From a bacterium UBP3_UBA1247 (GTDB taxonomy: Bacteria; UBA3054): DNA of 6,414 bases. Location of the stretch: the NCBI GenBank assembly GCA_002308555.1, contig DBWD01000052.1:1-6414 (forward strand), given 5' to 3'. Of this stretch, positions 1-5,421 are shown piece after piece. Made by a program: the position numbers and the translations under genes. The notes under the pieces were generated by a model. The model searched no databases and was not told the origin of the DNA. It worked only from the letters and a program-made list of their open reading frames with translations. Numbering within the stretch: position 1 is the stretch's first letter; each line of letters begins with the position of its first letter.

Positions 1-1076
1 CCGGACTGTGAAACATCCGGTATTTCCGAAGAAGACTCAATGGGGAAGTTCATCACCGGCGCGGAAGAAGCCCGCATCTGGGCTTCGGCGGCGGTCCGGG
101 CTGTTTCAAGGATCTCGTTCTCGGTAAAGCCGTCGCGCTTGAGCATCTGCTCGAGCACGTCAATATCCGTGGAGATATCGAGGATGTTCTCGCGGTGCAT
201 GTTGTCGATCTGCTTCTGGCAGGCAGTCAGGATCAGATTCAGGCCGCGCACGGTGGTTTCCCGGGCTTCTTTCATCTCGCCGTAGGAAACGCCCCGCTGT
301 TCCATGGTCCGGTAATTGGCCAGCATCTTCAGGGTGGTGGGAAGATAATAGTTCATGAATTTGCGGACCTGGGGAGCTTTGGAAGGAGATTCTGACACTG
401 TACGGAAAATCTGTTCGCATTTGATGCTCAGATTGTCCATCTGCTCAGAAAGTTCACGGTCCGGAATGGCGGCGTATTCTTTTTTGATGGTTTCGAGCAT
501 CTGCTGTCCGACTGTAATGACCTGGTCTGCCGCCTTGTCTCCGGTCAGCGGGATACGGGAGGCTTCTTCCTGCTTTTTCTTTTCAGCTTCCTTGGCCGCT
601 TTTTCTTCCCGTTCCTTCTTTTCTCTCAGATATTCCTTTTGGTTTCTTCTCTTCTCCGCCGCTTTCTGCCAGTCTTCGATCTGGTTGTCGATGCCGTCAA
701 GGTAATAACAGTACGCAGGTTTTACAAGATCTTCGGCTATGTGATCCAGCGCGTCTCCTCGTGATCCGCTATTAGAAAGATCGCCTACTGTTACAATGTC
801 AACGACTCCGGCAAATTCACTGCCTAACATCCATAAAATGCCAAATCCGAACCCACACAACGAACCTGTAATTATATTTTCATCATCATCGTCAATGTTT
901 TCATGAATCGCAACTGGTATAAGCAAAGGAGCGGTTGCCATACCGGTTATAGTAAACAAAACGCCCAGAGGCCGCTTGTGCCTCACCGAAGCGTCCCACA
1001 TCCGCGTACCTATCTCCTCAGAAAAGAGAGTAAAAGAAAAAAAGAAGACAAGTAAAAATATAATTGTTTTTTTCAT
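1..1076 (-). CDS. Secreted/membrane protein with C-terminal XpaC (5-bromo-4-chloroindolyl phosphate hydrolysis) domain, 3' end missing
   Basis: At least 358 codons run from the ATG at 1076 to the left edge with no stop, so the gene is partial. Residues 1-19 (MKKTIIFLLVFFFSFTLFS) are a Sec signal peptide. Residues 20-135 hold two hydrophobic stretches (36-57 and 69-98) separated by an acidic IDDDDE linker. Residues 133-173 are a Lys/Glu-rich predicted coiled coil. Residues 180-316 read as a complete XpaC/PF10112 domain: VRKFMNYYLPTTLKML, a Gly-Leu-Asn-x3-Thr-Ala-Cys-x-Lys-Gln segment, then DISTDIDVLEQMLKRDG. The family is named after a Bacillus phenotype; its biochemical role is unknown, and members often sit beside telA. 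The gene follows the glycosyltransferase by 40 bp. No Shine-Dalgarno or convincing promoter is visible upstream; the signal peptide fixes the start. The first 120 codons are AT-rich and rich in ATA, unlike neighbouring genes. XpaC assignment is fairly sure; the N-terminal module is unassigned. Confidence 0.85.
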   Translation of the reverse strand, partial: MKKTIIFLLVFFFSFTLFSEEIGTRMWDASVRHKRPLGVLFTITGMATAPLLIPVAIHENIDDDDENIITGSLCGFGFGILWMLGSEFAGVVDIVTVGDLSNSGSRGDALDHIAEDLVKPAYCYYLDGIDNQIEDWQKAAEKRRNQKEYLREKKEREEKAAKEAEKKKQEEASRIPLTGDKAADQVITVGQQMLETIKKEYAAIPDRELSEQMDNLSIKCEQIFRTVSESPSKAPQVRKFMNYYLPTTLKMLANYRTMEQRGVSYGEMKEARETTVRGLNLILTACQKQIDNMHRENILDISTDIDVLEQMLKRDGFTENEILETARTAAEAQMRASSAPVMNFPIESSSEIPDVSQS

Positions 1077-1116
1077 AGTGTCAATACATATTAAAGAATG
1101 ACATTTGGGATGGCAG

Positions 1117-2265
1117 TCAGGGTTTTTGACGCTTTTCTGCCGCGATCTGGGAGAAGAGGCGCTCGAAGTTTTTGGCGCATTGCTCCCAGGTCAGGTCCTT
1201 GGCTTTGTCCGGGGCGTGTTCTGAGAAGCTTTTGTAAGTTTCCTCGTCCAGGAGCGTGTCCAGGGCTTCGGCCATTTCCCGTATATGGGAACTATCCTCC
1301 ACCACGAAGCCGTTGACGCCGGGGATGACCATTTCGGAGCCGCCGGCTTGTTTCGTGGTGATGAGCGGCAGGCCGCAGAGAAGGCCTTCCGCGGTGACGT
1401 TGGCGAAGGAGTCGTAGTGGGTGGGGAAAAGCATGAGGTCGGAAGCGCGGTAATAGTCCGCGGGATCGCCGACTTTCGCGAGCCAAATGTTTTTGAACTT
1501 GTCCCCTATTTTTCTCTTCAGTTTCGAACGCAGGGCTTTGTCGGGCTTGCCTATGACAAGGAGGGTGAAGCGGGAAGGATCCTTGGTGTTTAGGAGGGCT
1601 TCCACGCCCTCGGGAAGGCCCTTGCGCTCGTAGTTGTTGGCGGAGAAGATGACCACCCGGTTGTTCTTGGGAACGGCGTATTCGCTTCTCAGTTTTTTCT
1701 GGGCTTCCTCTTTGCCCTCGGTGTTAAATTCCGTCTGGTCGATGCCGTTGTAGATGGTCACGATCCTTTCCTTGGGAAAAGCGTAGTGCTCCTCCAGGAT
1801 CTTTTTGTCCATTTCGGAAATGGCGACCGCGTATTTGAGATTATTGGGATCGTAGAGTTTTTTCTCGAAAGCGAGGATGCGGCGGTTTTTGGGAAGATAT
1901 TTCTGCCAGGACCAGCTCCCCTTATATTTTAGGGGCAGCCAGTAGGAATAGACCCCGCCGCCGAAGCGGTGGACGTCCTGGGGGAAGGTCTGGGTGAGGC
2001 CGCAGACCACGTCGGGCTTGACGCTCAGTTTGTCCAGCTCCTTTTGCAGATTTTGGGAATAGGAGAGCCACTTGTCATCGAAGAGGCCGGGCGCGGGGAT
2101 CCTGATGAAGTTTATCCCGAGCTCCTCGTATTTTTTGTCCCAGTCGTAGCAGGCCAGCGTCACTTCGTGGCCGCGGGAGAGCATGTTTTTCAGCAGGTTC
2201 ACGGTGAAGCGCTCGGCTCCGCCCAAACTCAAGCTTAGTTTCTGGATGGCGAAAAGAAGACGCAT
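1117..2265 (-). CDS. Glycosyltransferase family 4 (GT-B fold), WaaG-like
   Basis: A 382-residue cytoplasmic or membrane-associated retaining glycosyltransferase that probably moves a sugar from a nucleotide-sugar to a lipopolysaccharide core or another surface glycan. The N-terminal Rossmann half starts with a beta strand and a GGAERF loop (15-20). The C-terminal half has VTIYNGID (169-176), the FSANNYERKG donor-domain start (207-216) and FPTHYDSFANVTAEGLLCGLP (280-300). In that last stretch the usual E-x7-E motif appears as D285-x7-E293, as in many WaaG-like enzymes with a YDxFxN motif. GGSEMV (308-313) follows. Length is normal and the ends look intact. The ATG lies one base after the dprA stop (TGA-A-ATG), with GGAGA inside the end of dprA as ribosome site, so the two are probably translationally coupled. 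Family assignment is firm; acceptor and sugar cannot be read from sequence. Only one such gene is present, so this is not a full glycan cluster. Confidence 0.93.
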   Translation of the reverse strand: MRLLFAIQKLSLSLGGAERFTVNLLKNMLSRGHEVTLACYDWDKKYEELGINFIRIPAPGLFDDKWLSYSQNLQKELDKLSVKPDVVCGLTQTFPQDVHRFGGGVYSYWLPLKYKGSWSWQKYLPKNRRILAFEKKLYDPNNLKYAVAISEMDKKILEEHYAFPKERIVTIYNGIDQTEFNTEGKEEAQKKLRSEYAVPKNNRVVIFSANNYERKGLPEGVEALLNTKDPSRFTLLVIGKPDKALRSKLKRKIGDKFKNIWLAKVGDPADYYRASDLMLFPTHYDSFANVTAEGLLCGLPLITTKQAGGSEMVIPGVNGFVVEDSSHIREMAEALDTLLDEETYKSFSEHAPDKAKDLTWEQCAKNFERLFSQIAAEKRQKP

Positions 2266-2266
2266 T

Positions 2267-3376
2267 TCAGTTCTCCGCGCGGGTGTAGCGGCGTCCCGGC
2301 AGGGCCAGGACGTAGCCTTTGATTTCCAACGATACCAGGGAAGCCGAGATCTTGTCGATGGACTCGTCGATAATTTCCGAGAGGGCGTCCGGGGTCAGGG
2401 GTTCCTTGAGCGCCGCGAACACGGCTTTCTCCATGCCCTCCAGCTCATCTTCCGTGGCTTTCCGGCGCTCCTCCAGGGAAAGGTCCTGGGGCGGCTTCTG
2501 GAACATCAGCTCGAACTCGTCGGCCATTTGTTCCGGGGCCGTGACCAGCGTGGCGCCTTCCCGGATGAGGTTGTTGGTGCCCCTGGAAAGCGGGGCGGTC
2601 ACCGGGCCCGGCACGGCGTAGACGGAGCGGTTGTATTCCGCGGCGTAGTGGGCCGTGATGAGGGAGCCGCCCTTTTCCCGGGACTCCACCACCAACGTGG
2701 CCTTGGCCATGCCGGCGATGAGGCGGTTGCGGAGGGGGAAGGAACCCTTGCCCAGGGCTTTTCTCCAGGCGTATTCCGTGATGACGGCACCTTTCTCGGC
2801 GATCTCGTCGAAGAGCCTCTCGTTCTCCCTGGGATAGACGTAGCCGAAGCCGTAGCCCAGAAGGGCGATGGTGCGGCCGCCGGCGGAAAGGGCGCCCTCG
2901 TGGGCCGCGGTGTCAATGCCAGCGGCCAGGCCGGAGATGATGGGGATGCCGGCGCCCGCCAGCCTGGCCGACCAGCGGTAGGCCACGTGGCGGCCGTACT
3001 CAGTGGCGTCCCGGGAGCCCACGATGGCCAGGGCCTCCTTGTCGGCGGGAGAAAAGGAGCCCTTCATGTAGAAAAGCAGAGGATAGTCGTAGATCTGCTT
3101 CAGAAGCTCGGGATAATCGAGATCGTAAAAAGTCACGACCCTTATGCGTTCCCTTCTCAGGATCTCCCAGGCTTTGCCTAGGTCGACTTCCTTCTGCCAG
3201 TTCAGGAGACGGTTGATGTAATCCCCGGAGAGAAAATCGACCGCGGGGGCCTTCCTTTCGCCGAACATGGAGCGGAAGATCTCGGCGGGGCTGCCGAAAT
3301 ACTCCAGCAGCCTTCTGGCGGAGATGGGTCCCACCCGCAGATGGTTCAGGATGAGAAGGGCGTCCAGATCGGTCAT
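2267..3376 (-). CDS. dprA: DNA-processing protein DprA
   Basis: A 369-residue cytoplasmic protein that binds incoming single-stranded DNA during natural transformation and loads RecA on it. The N-terminal helical part (1-60) has the VGPISARRLLEYFGS helix-hairpin-helix-like segment. The extended Rossmann fold shows AIVGSR (117-122), SGLAAGID (148-155), the YPREN loop (181-185), FPLRNRLIAGM (213-223), ESREKGGSLITA (231-242) and GTNNLI (266-271). All are family hallmarks and all are intact. A C-terminal winged-helix domain (about 312-362, ending GYVLALPGRRY) completes the full-length architecture. The start overlaps the stop of the ComEA-like gene by four bases (ATGA); AGGAGA lies about 12 bases upstream, so coupling probably matters more than the ribosome site. 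Lying directly after a ComEA-like gene supports a competence role. The common neighbour topA is absent here; a glycosyltransferase follows instead. Confidence 0.97.
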   Translation of the reverse strand: MTDLDALLILNHLRVGPISARRLLEYFGSPAEIFRSMFGERKAPAVDFLSGDYINRLLNWQKEVDLGKAWEILRRERIRVVTFYDLDYPELLKQIYDYPLLFYMKGSFSPADKEALAIVGSRDATEYGRHVAYRWSARLAGAGIPIISGLAAGIDTAAHEGALSAGGRTIALLGYGFGYVYPRENERLFDEIAEKGAVITEYAWRKALGKGSFPLRNRLIAGMAKATLVVESREKGGSLITAHYAAEYNRSVYAVPGPVTAPLSRGTNNLIREGATLVTAPEQMADEFELMFQKPPQDLSLEERRKATEDELEGMEKAVFAALKEPLTPDALSEIIDESIDKISASLVSLEIKGYVLALPGRRYTRAEN

Positions 3377-3729
3377 AATTTTTTCAGGATCTCCTTGGGG
3401 AAAAGATATTCGCTCAGGCGAAGGATCATTTCCGGGGAAAGGCCGGGGATCTTCAGAAGGTCGTCGGGAGACTTGATCCTGTTCCTGTTCTTCAGGAGCG
3501 TTTCAGCCTGCTTTCGCGTGAGGCCCGGGACGGCGAGCAGATCCTTGAGCTTCGCCGTGGCAAGATCGATGGCCTTGCGCCGGCTTTCCGCCATGGGAAT
3601 GATCTCGGAGCGTTCCAGGCGCAGGGGGATCACTTTTTCCCCGCCGCTCATGGAAAGCCGGCAGAAGCCGAGGGCGATGGTCACAGCCGTGACGAACCAG
3701 GCCGCCAGATACTCGCCCCGGGACAGCAT
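3373..3729 (-). CDS. Membrane-anchored ComEA-like helix-hairpin-helix protein
   Basis: A 118-residue protein with one N-terminal hydrophobic segment (about 8-24, YLAAWFVTAVTIALGF), a roughly 30-residue linker, and a C-terminal tandem helix-hairpin-helix domain. DLATAKLKDLLAVPGL (55-70) corresponds to the ComEA pattern N-T-A-x3-L-x3-P-G-I; the first hairpin is PGLTRKQAETLL (68-79), and the second is IPGLSPEMILRLSEYL (94-109). ComEA proteins bind double-stranded DNA non-specifically outside the inner membrane during uptake. The hydrophobic segment has no clear cleavage site, so it probably stays as an anchor, as in Bacillus ComEA. The ATG overlaps the upstream TAA (TAATG) and has a strong GGGAGA ribosome site; the end overlaps dprA. 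Both hairpins have Leu where the classical G-[IV]-G turn ends in Gly, so DNA binding is inferred, not certain. A general ComEA/HhH-domain name is safe. Confidence 0.85.
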   Translation of the reverse strand: MLSRGEYLAAWFVTAVTIALGFCRLSMSGGEKVIPLRLERSEIIPMAESRRKAIDLATAKLKDLLAVPGLTRKQAETLLKNRNRIKSPDDLLKIPGLSPEMILRLSEYLFPKEILKKL

Positions 3730-4601
3730 TATTTCTCCCCTGTGAATTCCTTAAGTTCCTCTTCCGTCACGGGCCTGGGCTCGAAGCCCGGGACCTGCTG
3801 CCAGTCCGAAAGCGTCACGGTTATCCTGGGCCTGACGAAGCCGAAGGGCACGGTGGAGGAGATCAGCAAGGGCGTCTTGGTTTTTTCCTCGAGATAGATG
3901 GTGACGTCCTTGTCCAGTTCCAGAAGGCCTTTGAAAACTTCTTCCTTCTTGAGGTTGAGGGGCGTTATGGTGACGCGCATGGCGTGGAAGTCGCCCACGT
4001 TCTTGATGCGGAGGATGGTCTTCTCCACCACGCTGATCCGGAGGTGGAAGATCTTGTCAGTCTCCACCAGCTTGACTTCCGTGCTGTCGCCCAGGTTTGA
4101 GCCAAGCCTGGCCCTGACCTTGAAGGCGCCGCCGAAAATGTCGTCCACGTCGCTGTCGGCGTCGATGACCCGGCGCACCTTGTAGGTGACCTTGTCCTTC
4201 TCAAGCCTGGTGTAGGTCATCTTCCTGGTCATGCGGTCGAAAAGCAGCTTGCGGCCGCGCCTTTCCGTGCCGTACTGTTCCAGGTCGTGGAAGAGGGATT
4301 GCCCGCTGTAGCGGTCGACCTGGGCCGCCAGCCTCACGTCCGCCAGATAGACCAGGTAGTCGCCGTAGCAGCGCCCGGTGAAGCAGTAGGTGGCGCGCCC
4401 CTCGAAATTGCTGGTGAAAGTCTCCTGGGTGACCGTGCCGATGGGCAGCACGCCCACGGCGTAAGCCTTGTAGGTCAGCTTCTCCCCGATGGGGTGGACG
4501 TCGCTGGCGTAGACGCCGAGGCTAGCGAAAAGACTAGAAATAAAAAAGCAAAGACTCACCGCGCATGCGCAGTGAGTCTTGAAGTATGAATAAGAATTCA
4601 T
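3729..4601 (-). CDS. Secreted DUF3108 domain protein
   Basis: From the ATG at 4601 this is 290 residues. Residues 1-32 form a signal peptide with a hydrophobic core (AVSLCFFISSLFASLGV) and a V-Y-A cleavage site before SDVHP. The mature part matches DUF3108 (PF11306): opening GEKLTYKAYAVGVLPIGTVT (39-58), a middle of beta strands (YLVYLADVRLAAQVDRY), and closing VTIYLEEKTKTPLLISSTVPFG (233-254). This is a periplasmic beta-rich domain of unknown function. The frame stays open up to 4697, but that extension overlaps the lipoprotein gene and lacks signal-peptide character, so 4601 is preferred. No Shine-Dalgarno precedes 4601; the start lies seven bases after the lipoprotein stop, so reinitiation is likely. 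An in-frame GTG at 4559 would give a 276-residue protein with a shorter signal peptide and cannot be excluded. Codons 8-17 fall inside an intrinsic terminator hairpin. The stop overlaps the ComEA-like start. Confidence 0.88.
   Translation of the reverse strand: MNSYSYFKTHCACAVSLCFFISSLFASLGVYASDVHPIGEKLTYKAYAVGVLPIGTVTQETFTSNFEGRATYCFTGRCYGDYLVYLADVRLAAQVDRYSGQSLFHDLEQYGTERRGRKLLFDRMTRKMTYTRLEKDKVTYKVRRVIDADSDVDDIFGGAFKVRARLGSNLGDSTEVKLVETDKIFHLRISVVEKTILRIKNVGDFHAMRVTITPLNLKKEEVFKGLLELDKDVTIYLEEKTKTPLLISSTVPFGFVRPRITVTLSDWQQVPGFEPRPVTEEELKEFTGEK
4542..4580 (-). terminator. Intrinsic terminator / attenuator inside the start of the DUF3108 gene
   Basis: Positions 4551-4580 form a 30-bp near-perfect palindrome: 9-bp outer arms (AAGACTCAC / GTGAGTCTT) around GCGCATGCGC. 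In minus-strand RNA the single odd position is a U-G wobble, giving a 13-bp stem with a CAUG tetraloop; in plus-strand RNA it would be a C-A mismatch. On the minus strand the stem is followed by TGC, then six T and further T-rich sequence. These are the features of a factor-independent terminator acting after the lipoprotein gene. It lies 29 bases past that stop codon, within the signal-peptide codons of the next gene. Confidence 0.75.
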
Positions 4602-4608
4602 TTTCGGC

Positions 4609-4803
4609 TTAGTAGCCCCAACCGGCGTACTCATCCGTAGAGAACAGCCACTGGGCGTTTTCCACGGTCTTATAGGCCTCATGAGCGACCTCGTCATCAG
4701 GATAGATGTAAGAAAGATCCTGAATAGCGGTGTGAGTTTCCTTAGCGGTCGTCGCGCAACCGACTAAAGCGAGGGCCATGGCCAAAAGCACCAAGATGCG
4801 CAT
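4609..4803 (-). CDS. Small lipoprotein, 64 residues, unknown function
   Basis: The protein starts MRILVLLAMALALVG and has the lipobox L-V-G-C, with Cys16 as the lipidated residue; the mature chain is 49 residues and acidic. It holds no domain I recognise. It has an Ala/Thr/Lys linker after the Cys, a helical-looking middle (DDEVAHEAYKTVENAQWLF) and an aromatic end, AGWGY. Lys2 is replaced by Arg, and the residue after the Cys is Ala, which does not suggest inner-membrane retention. A strong ribosome site, GGAGG, lies four bases before the ATG, and a sigma70-type promoter lies just upstream. It is the first gene of the run leading to dprA and is followed by a terminator hairpin, so it may be expressed well above the genes after it. 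Gene call is good; function unknown. Confidence 0.8.
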   Translation of the reverse strand: MRILVLLAMALALVGCATTAKETHTAIQDLSYIYPDDEVAHEAYKTVENAQWLFSTDEYAGWGY

Positions 4804-4807
4804 ATTT

Positions 4808-4812
4808 CCTCC
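4808..4812 (-). promoter_or_regulatory. Ribosome binding site of the lipoprotein gene
   Basis: On the minus strand this reads GGAGG, four bases before the ATG at 4803. It is the strongest Shine-Dalgarno in the window and fixes the start of the 64-residue gene. Confidence 0.8.
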
Positions 4813-4856
4813 GTATCTATGGTAAAGTTAACTAGATTCGATTATAAACCGTTGGT

Positions 4857-4886
4857 ATTGTAGCAAAAGCCTCAGGAAAAAGTCAA
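4857..4886 (-). promoter_or_regulatory. Sigma70-type promoter for the lipoprotein-DUF3108-comEA-dprA run
   Basis: The minus strand has TTGACT at 4886-4881 and TACAAT at 4862-4857, separated by 18 bases. Each hexamer differs from consensus at one position. Transcription would start near 4850, leaving an untranslated leader of about 47 bases. The -35 box begins three bases past the stop of the TIGR04073-family gene. A second -10-like TATAAT lies at 4846-4841 but lacks a well-spaced -35. This is the only good promoter before the downstream genes, down to and perhaps including the XpaC gene. Confidence 0.6.
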
Positions 4887-4888
4887 CC

Positions 4889-5299
4889 TCACCACTCGAT
4901 CTCTTTTCTTTCCTCTTCCGTGGGCAGCCAGGGGGAGTCCCAGGGCCAGGTCGGGATCTCGAAGATCGTGTAGAGAGTGTGGTTGCGGGCGTTGGTGCCC
5001 AGGACCAGCAGGTCGAACACGCCGCCCACGATCCTGATCACCGAAAAGTTGGCTCCGTCTATGATGCCCATGGGCAGGCCGTAGGGAATGTAATTCCAGC
5101 TGTAAAGGCAGGAATAGTAAGTCGTGCGGGCCGGCAGCTCGATGATGGAGCAGGATACGTTCGCCAAGCCTCTCAGCAAGCCTTTCCCCATGGTGTGGTC
5201 GGGGTCCGGGGCCATGGAGTCGAAATCCCTGTCGGCGGCGCAGAGGGGCAGAGCGGCCAGAAGGGCCGTCAAGACTGCCAGATGTGTGAATTTTTTCAT
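4889..5299 (-). CDS. Secreted TIGR04073-family (exosortase system-associated) protein
   Basis: A 136-residue protein with a Sec signal peptide, MKKFTHLAVLTALLAALPLCAA (1-22). The mature part shows the family pattern: a G-x3-R-G-L-A-N start followed by an I-E-L-P motif (KGLLRGLANVSCSIIELP, 39-56), an aromatic stretch, a glycine-spaced segment (GLPMGIIDGANFSVIRI, 74-90), then GGVFDLLVLG (92-101). It ends in a Pro/Trp-rich tail (EIPTWPWDSPWLP). The family was defined by co-occurrence with exosortase/PEP-CTERM genes, mainly in Verrucomicrobia and Lentisphaerae; its molecular function is unknown. The alternating Gly and hydrophobic residues could suit a membrane-associated hairpin. GAGGTGA lies seven bases before the ATG, and its promoter appears to sit within the pyrG terminator. 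No exosortase or PEP-CTERM tail is visible in the window. Length is normal and the gene looks intact. Confidence 0.8.
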   Translation of the reverse strand: MKKFTHLAVLTALLAALPLCAADRDFDSMAPDPDHTMGKGLLRGLANVSCSIIELPARTTYYSCLYSWNYIPYGLPMGIIDGANFSVIRIVGGVFDLLVLGTNARNHTLYTIFEIPTWPWDSPWLPTEEERKEIEW

Positions 5300-5306
5300 A
5301 ATTGAA

Positions 5307-5313
5307 TCACCTC
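5307..5313 (-). promoter_or_regulatory. Ribosome binding site of the TIGR04073-family gene
   Basis: The minus strand reads GAGGTGA seven bases before the ATG at 5299, a good match to the 16S anti-Shine-Dalgarno, and it supports that start. Confidence 0.75.
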
Positions 5314-5326
5314 ATGTTAGGCAGTT

Positions 5327-5356
5327 ATATTATCAAAAAAAGGGACGGCTTGTCAA
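5327..5356 (-). promoter_or_regulatory. Candidate promoter of the TIGR04073-family gene, overlapping a terminator
   Basis: The minus strand has a perfect TTGACA at 5356-5351. It is followed after 18 bases by TAATAT (5332-5327), or after 16 bases by GATAAT (5334-5329). The -35 box lies in the loop of the pyrG-distal terminator and the spacer includes its second arm and T-tract. Transcription would start about 20-25 bases before the ATG's ribosome-site region, close enough for a short leader. Confidence 0.5.
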
Positions 5357-5367
5357 TTTGCCGTCCC
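5335..5367 (-). terminator. Distal intrinsic terminator of pyrG
   Basis: An 8-bp perfect stem, GGGACGGC / GCCGTCCC (5367-5360 pairing with 5349-5342), has a 10-base loop and is followed on the minus strand by seven T. This is a classical factor-independent terminator for transcripts coming from pyrG. Confidence 0.85.
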
Positions 5368-5379
5368 CTTCTCTTTGTG

Positions 5380-5410
5380 AAAAGGCGGGGCCGCGAGGCC
5401 CCGCCTTTTT
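5380..5410 (-). terminator. Proximal GC-rich terminator of pyrG
   Basis: A 9-bp GC-only stem (GGCGGGGCC with GGCCCCGCC, 5384-5392 and 5397-5405) with a four-base loop is flanked by A4 and T5, giving up to 13 paired bases. It starts 12 bases past the pyrG stop. The A/T flanks mean it could stop transcription in either direction. Together with the next hairpin it forms a tandem terminator that insulates the genes downstream. Confidence 0.85.
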
Positions 5411-5421
5411 CCGCTCCCGGC

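Noticed and set aside
355..705. A 116-codon plus-strand frame at the left end
   Set aside because: It is the antisense shadow of the XpaC coding sequence, which has clear family motifs on the minus strand.
1077..1160. A possible separate promoter for the XpaC gene (CTGACT and TTTAAT-like boxes)
   Set aside because: The boxes match poorly and their spacing is about 19 bases. AT-rich sequence alone explains them, so it is not reported as a feature.
2183..3181. A 332-codon open frame on the plus strand opposite dprA
   Set aside because: It is antisense to an unmistakable, complete dprA. Its Gly/Val/Arg-rich translation has no family features, and such frames are expected opposite GC-rich third positions.
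4551..4580. The 30-bp palindrome as a recombination or attachment site, or an operator
   Set aside because: No second copy or flanking direct repeat was seen. The T-tract on one strand and the strand-specific U-G pair fit an RNA terminator better.
3729..4697. Longer version of the DUF3108 gene starting at 4697 (322 residues)
   Set aside because: The extra 32 residues overlap the lipoprotein gene and are not signal-like. Starting at 4601 puts a signal peptide with a V-Y-A cleavage site at the N-terminus.
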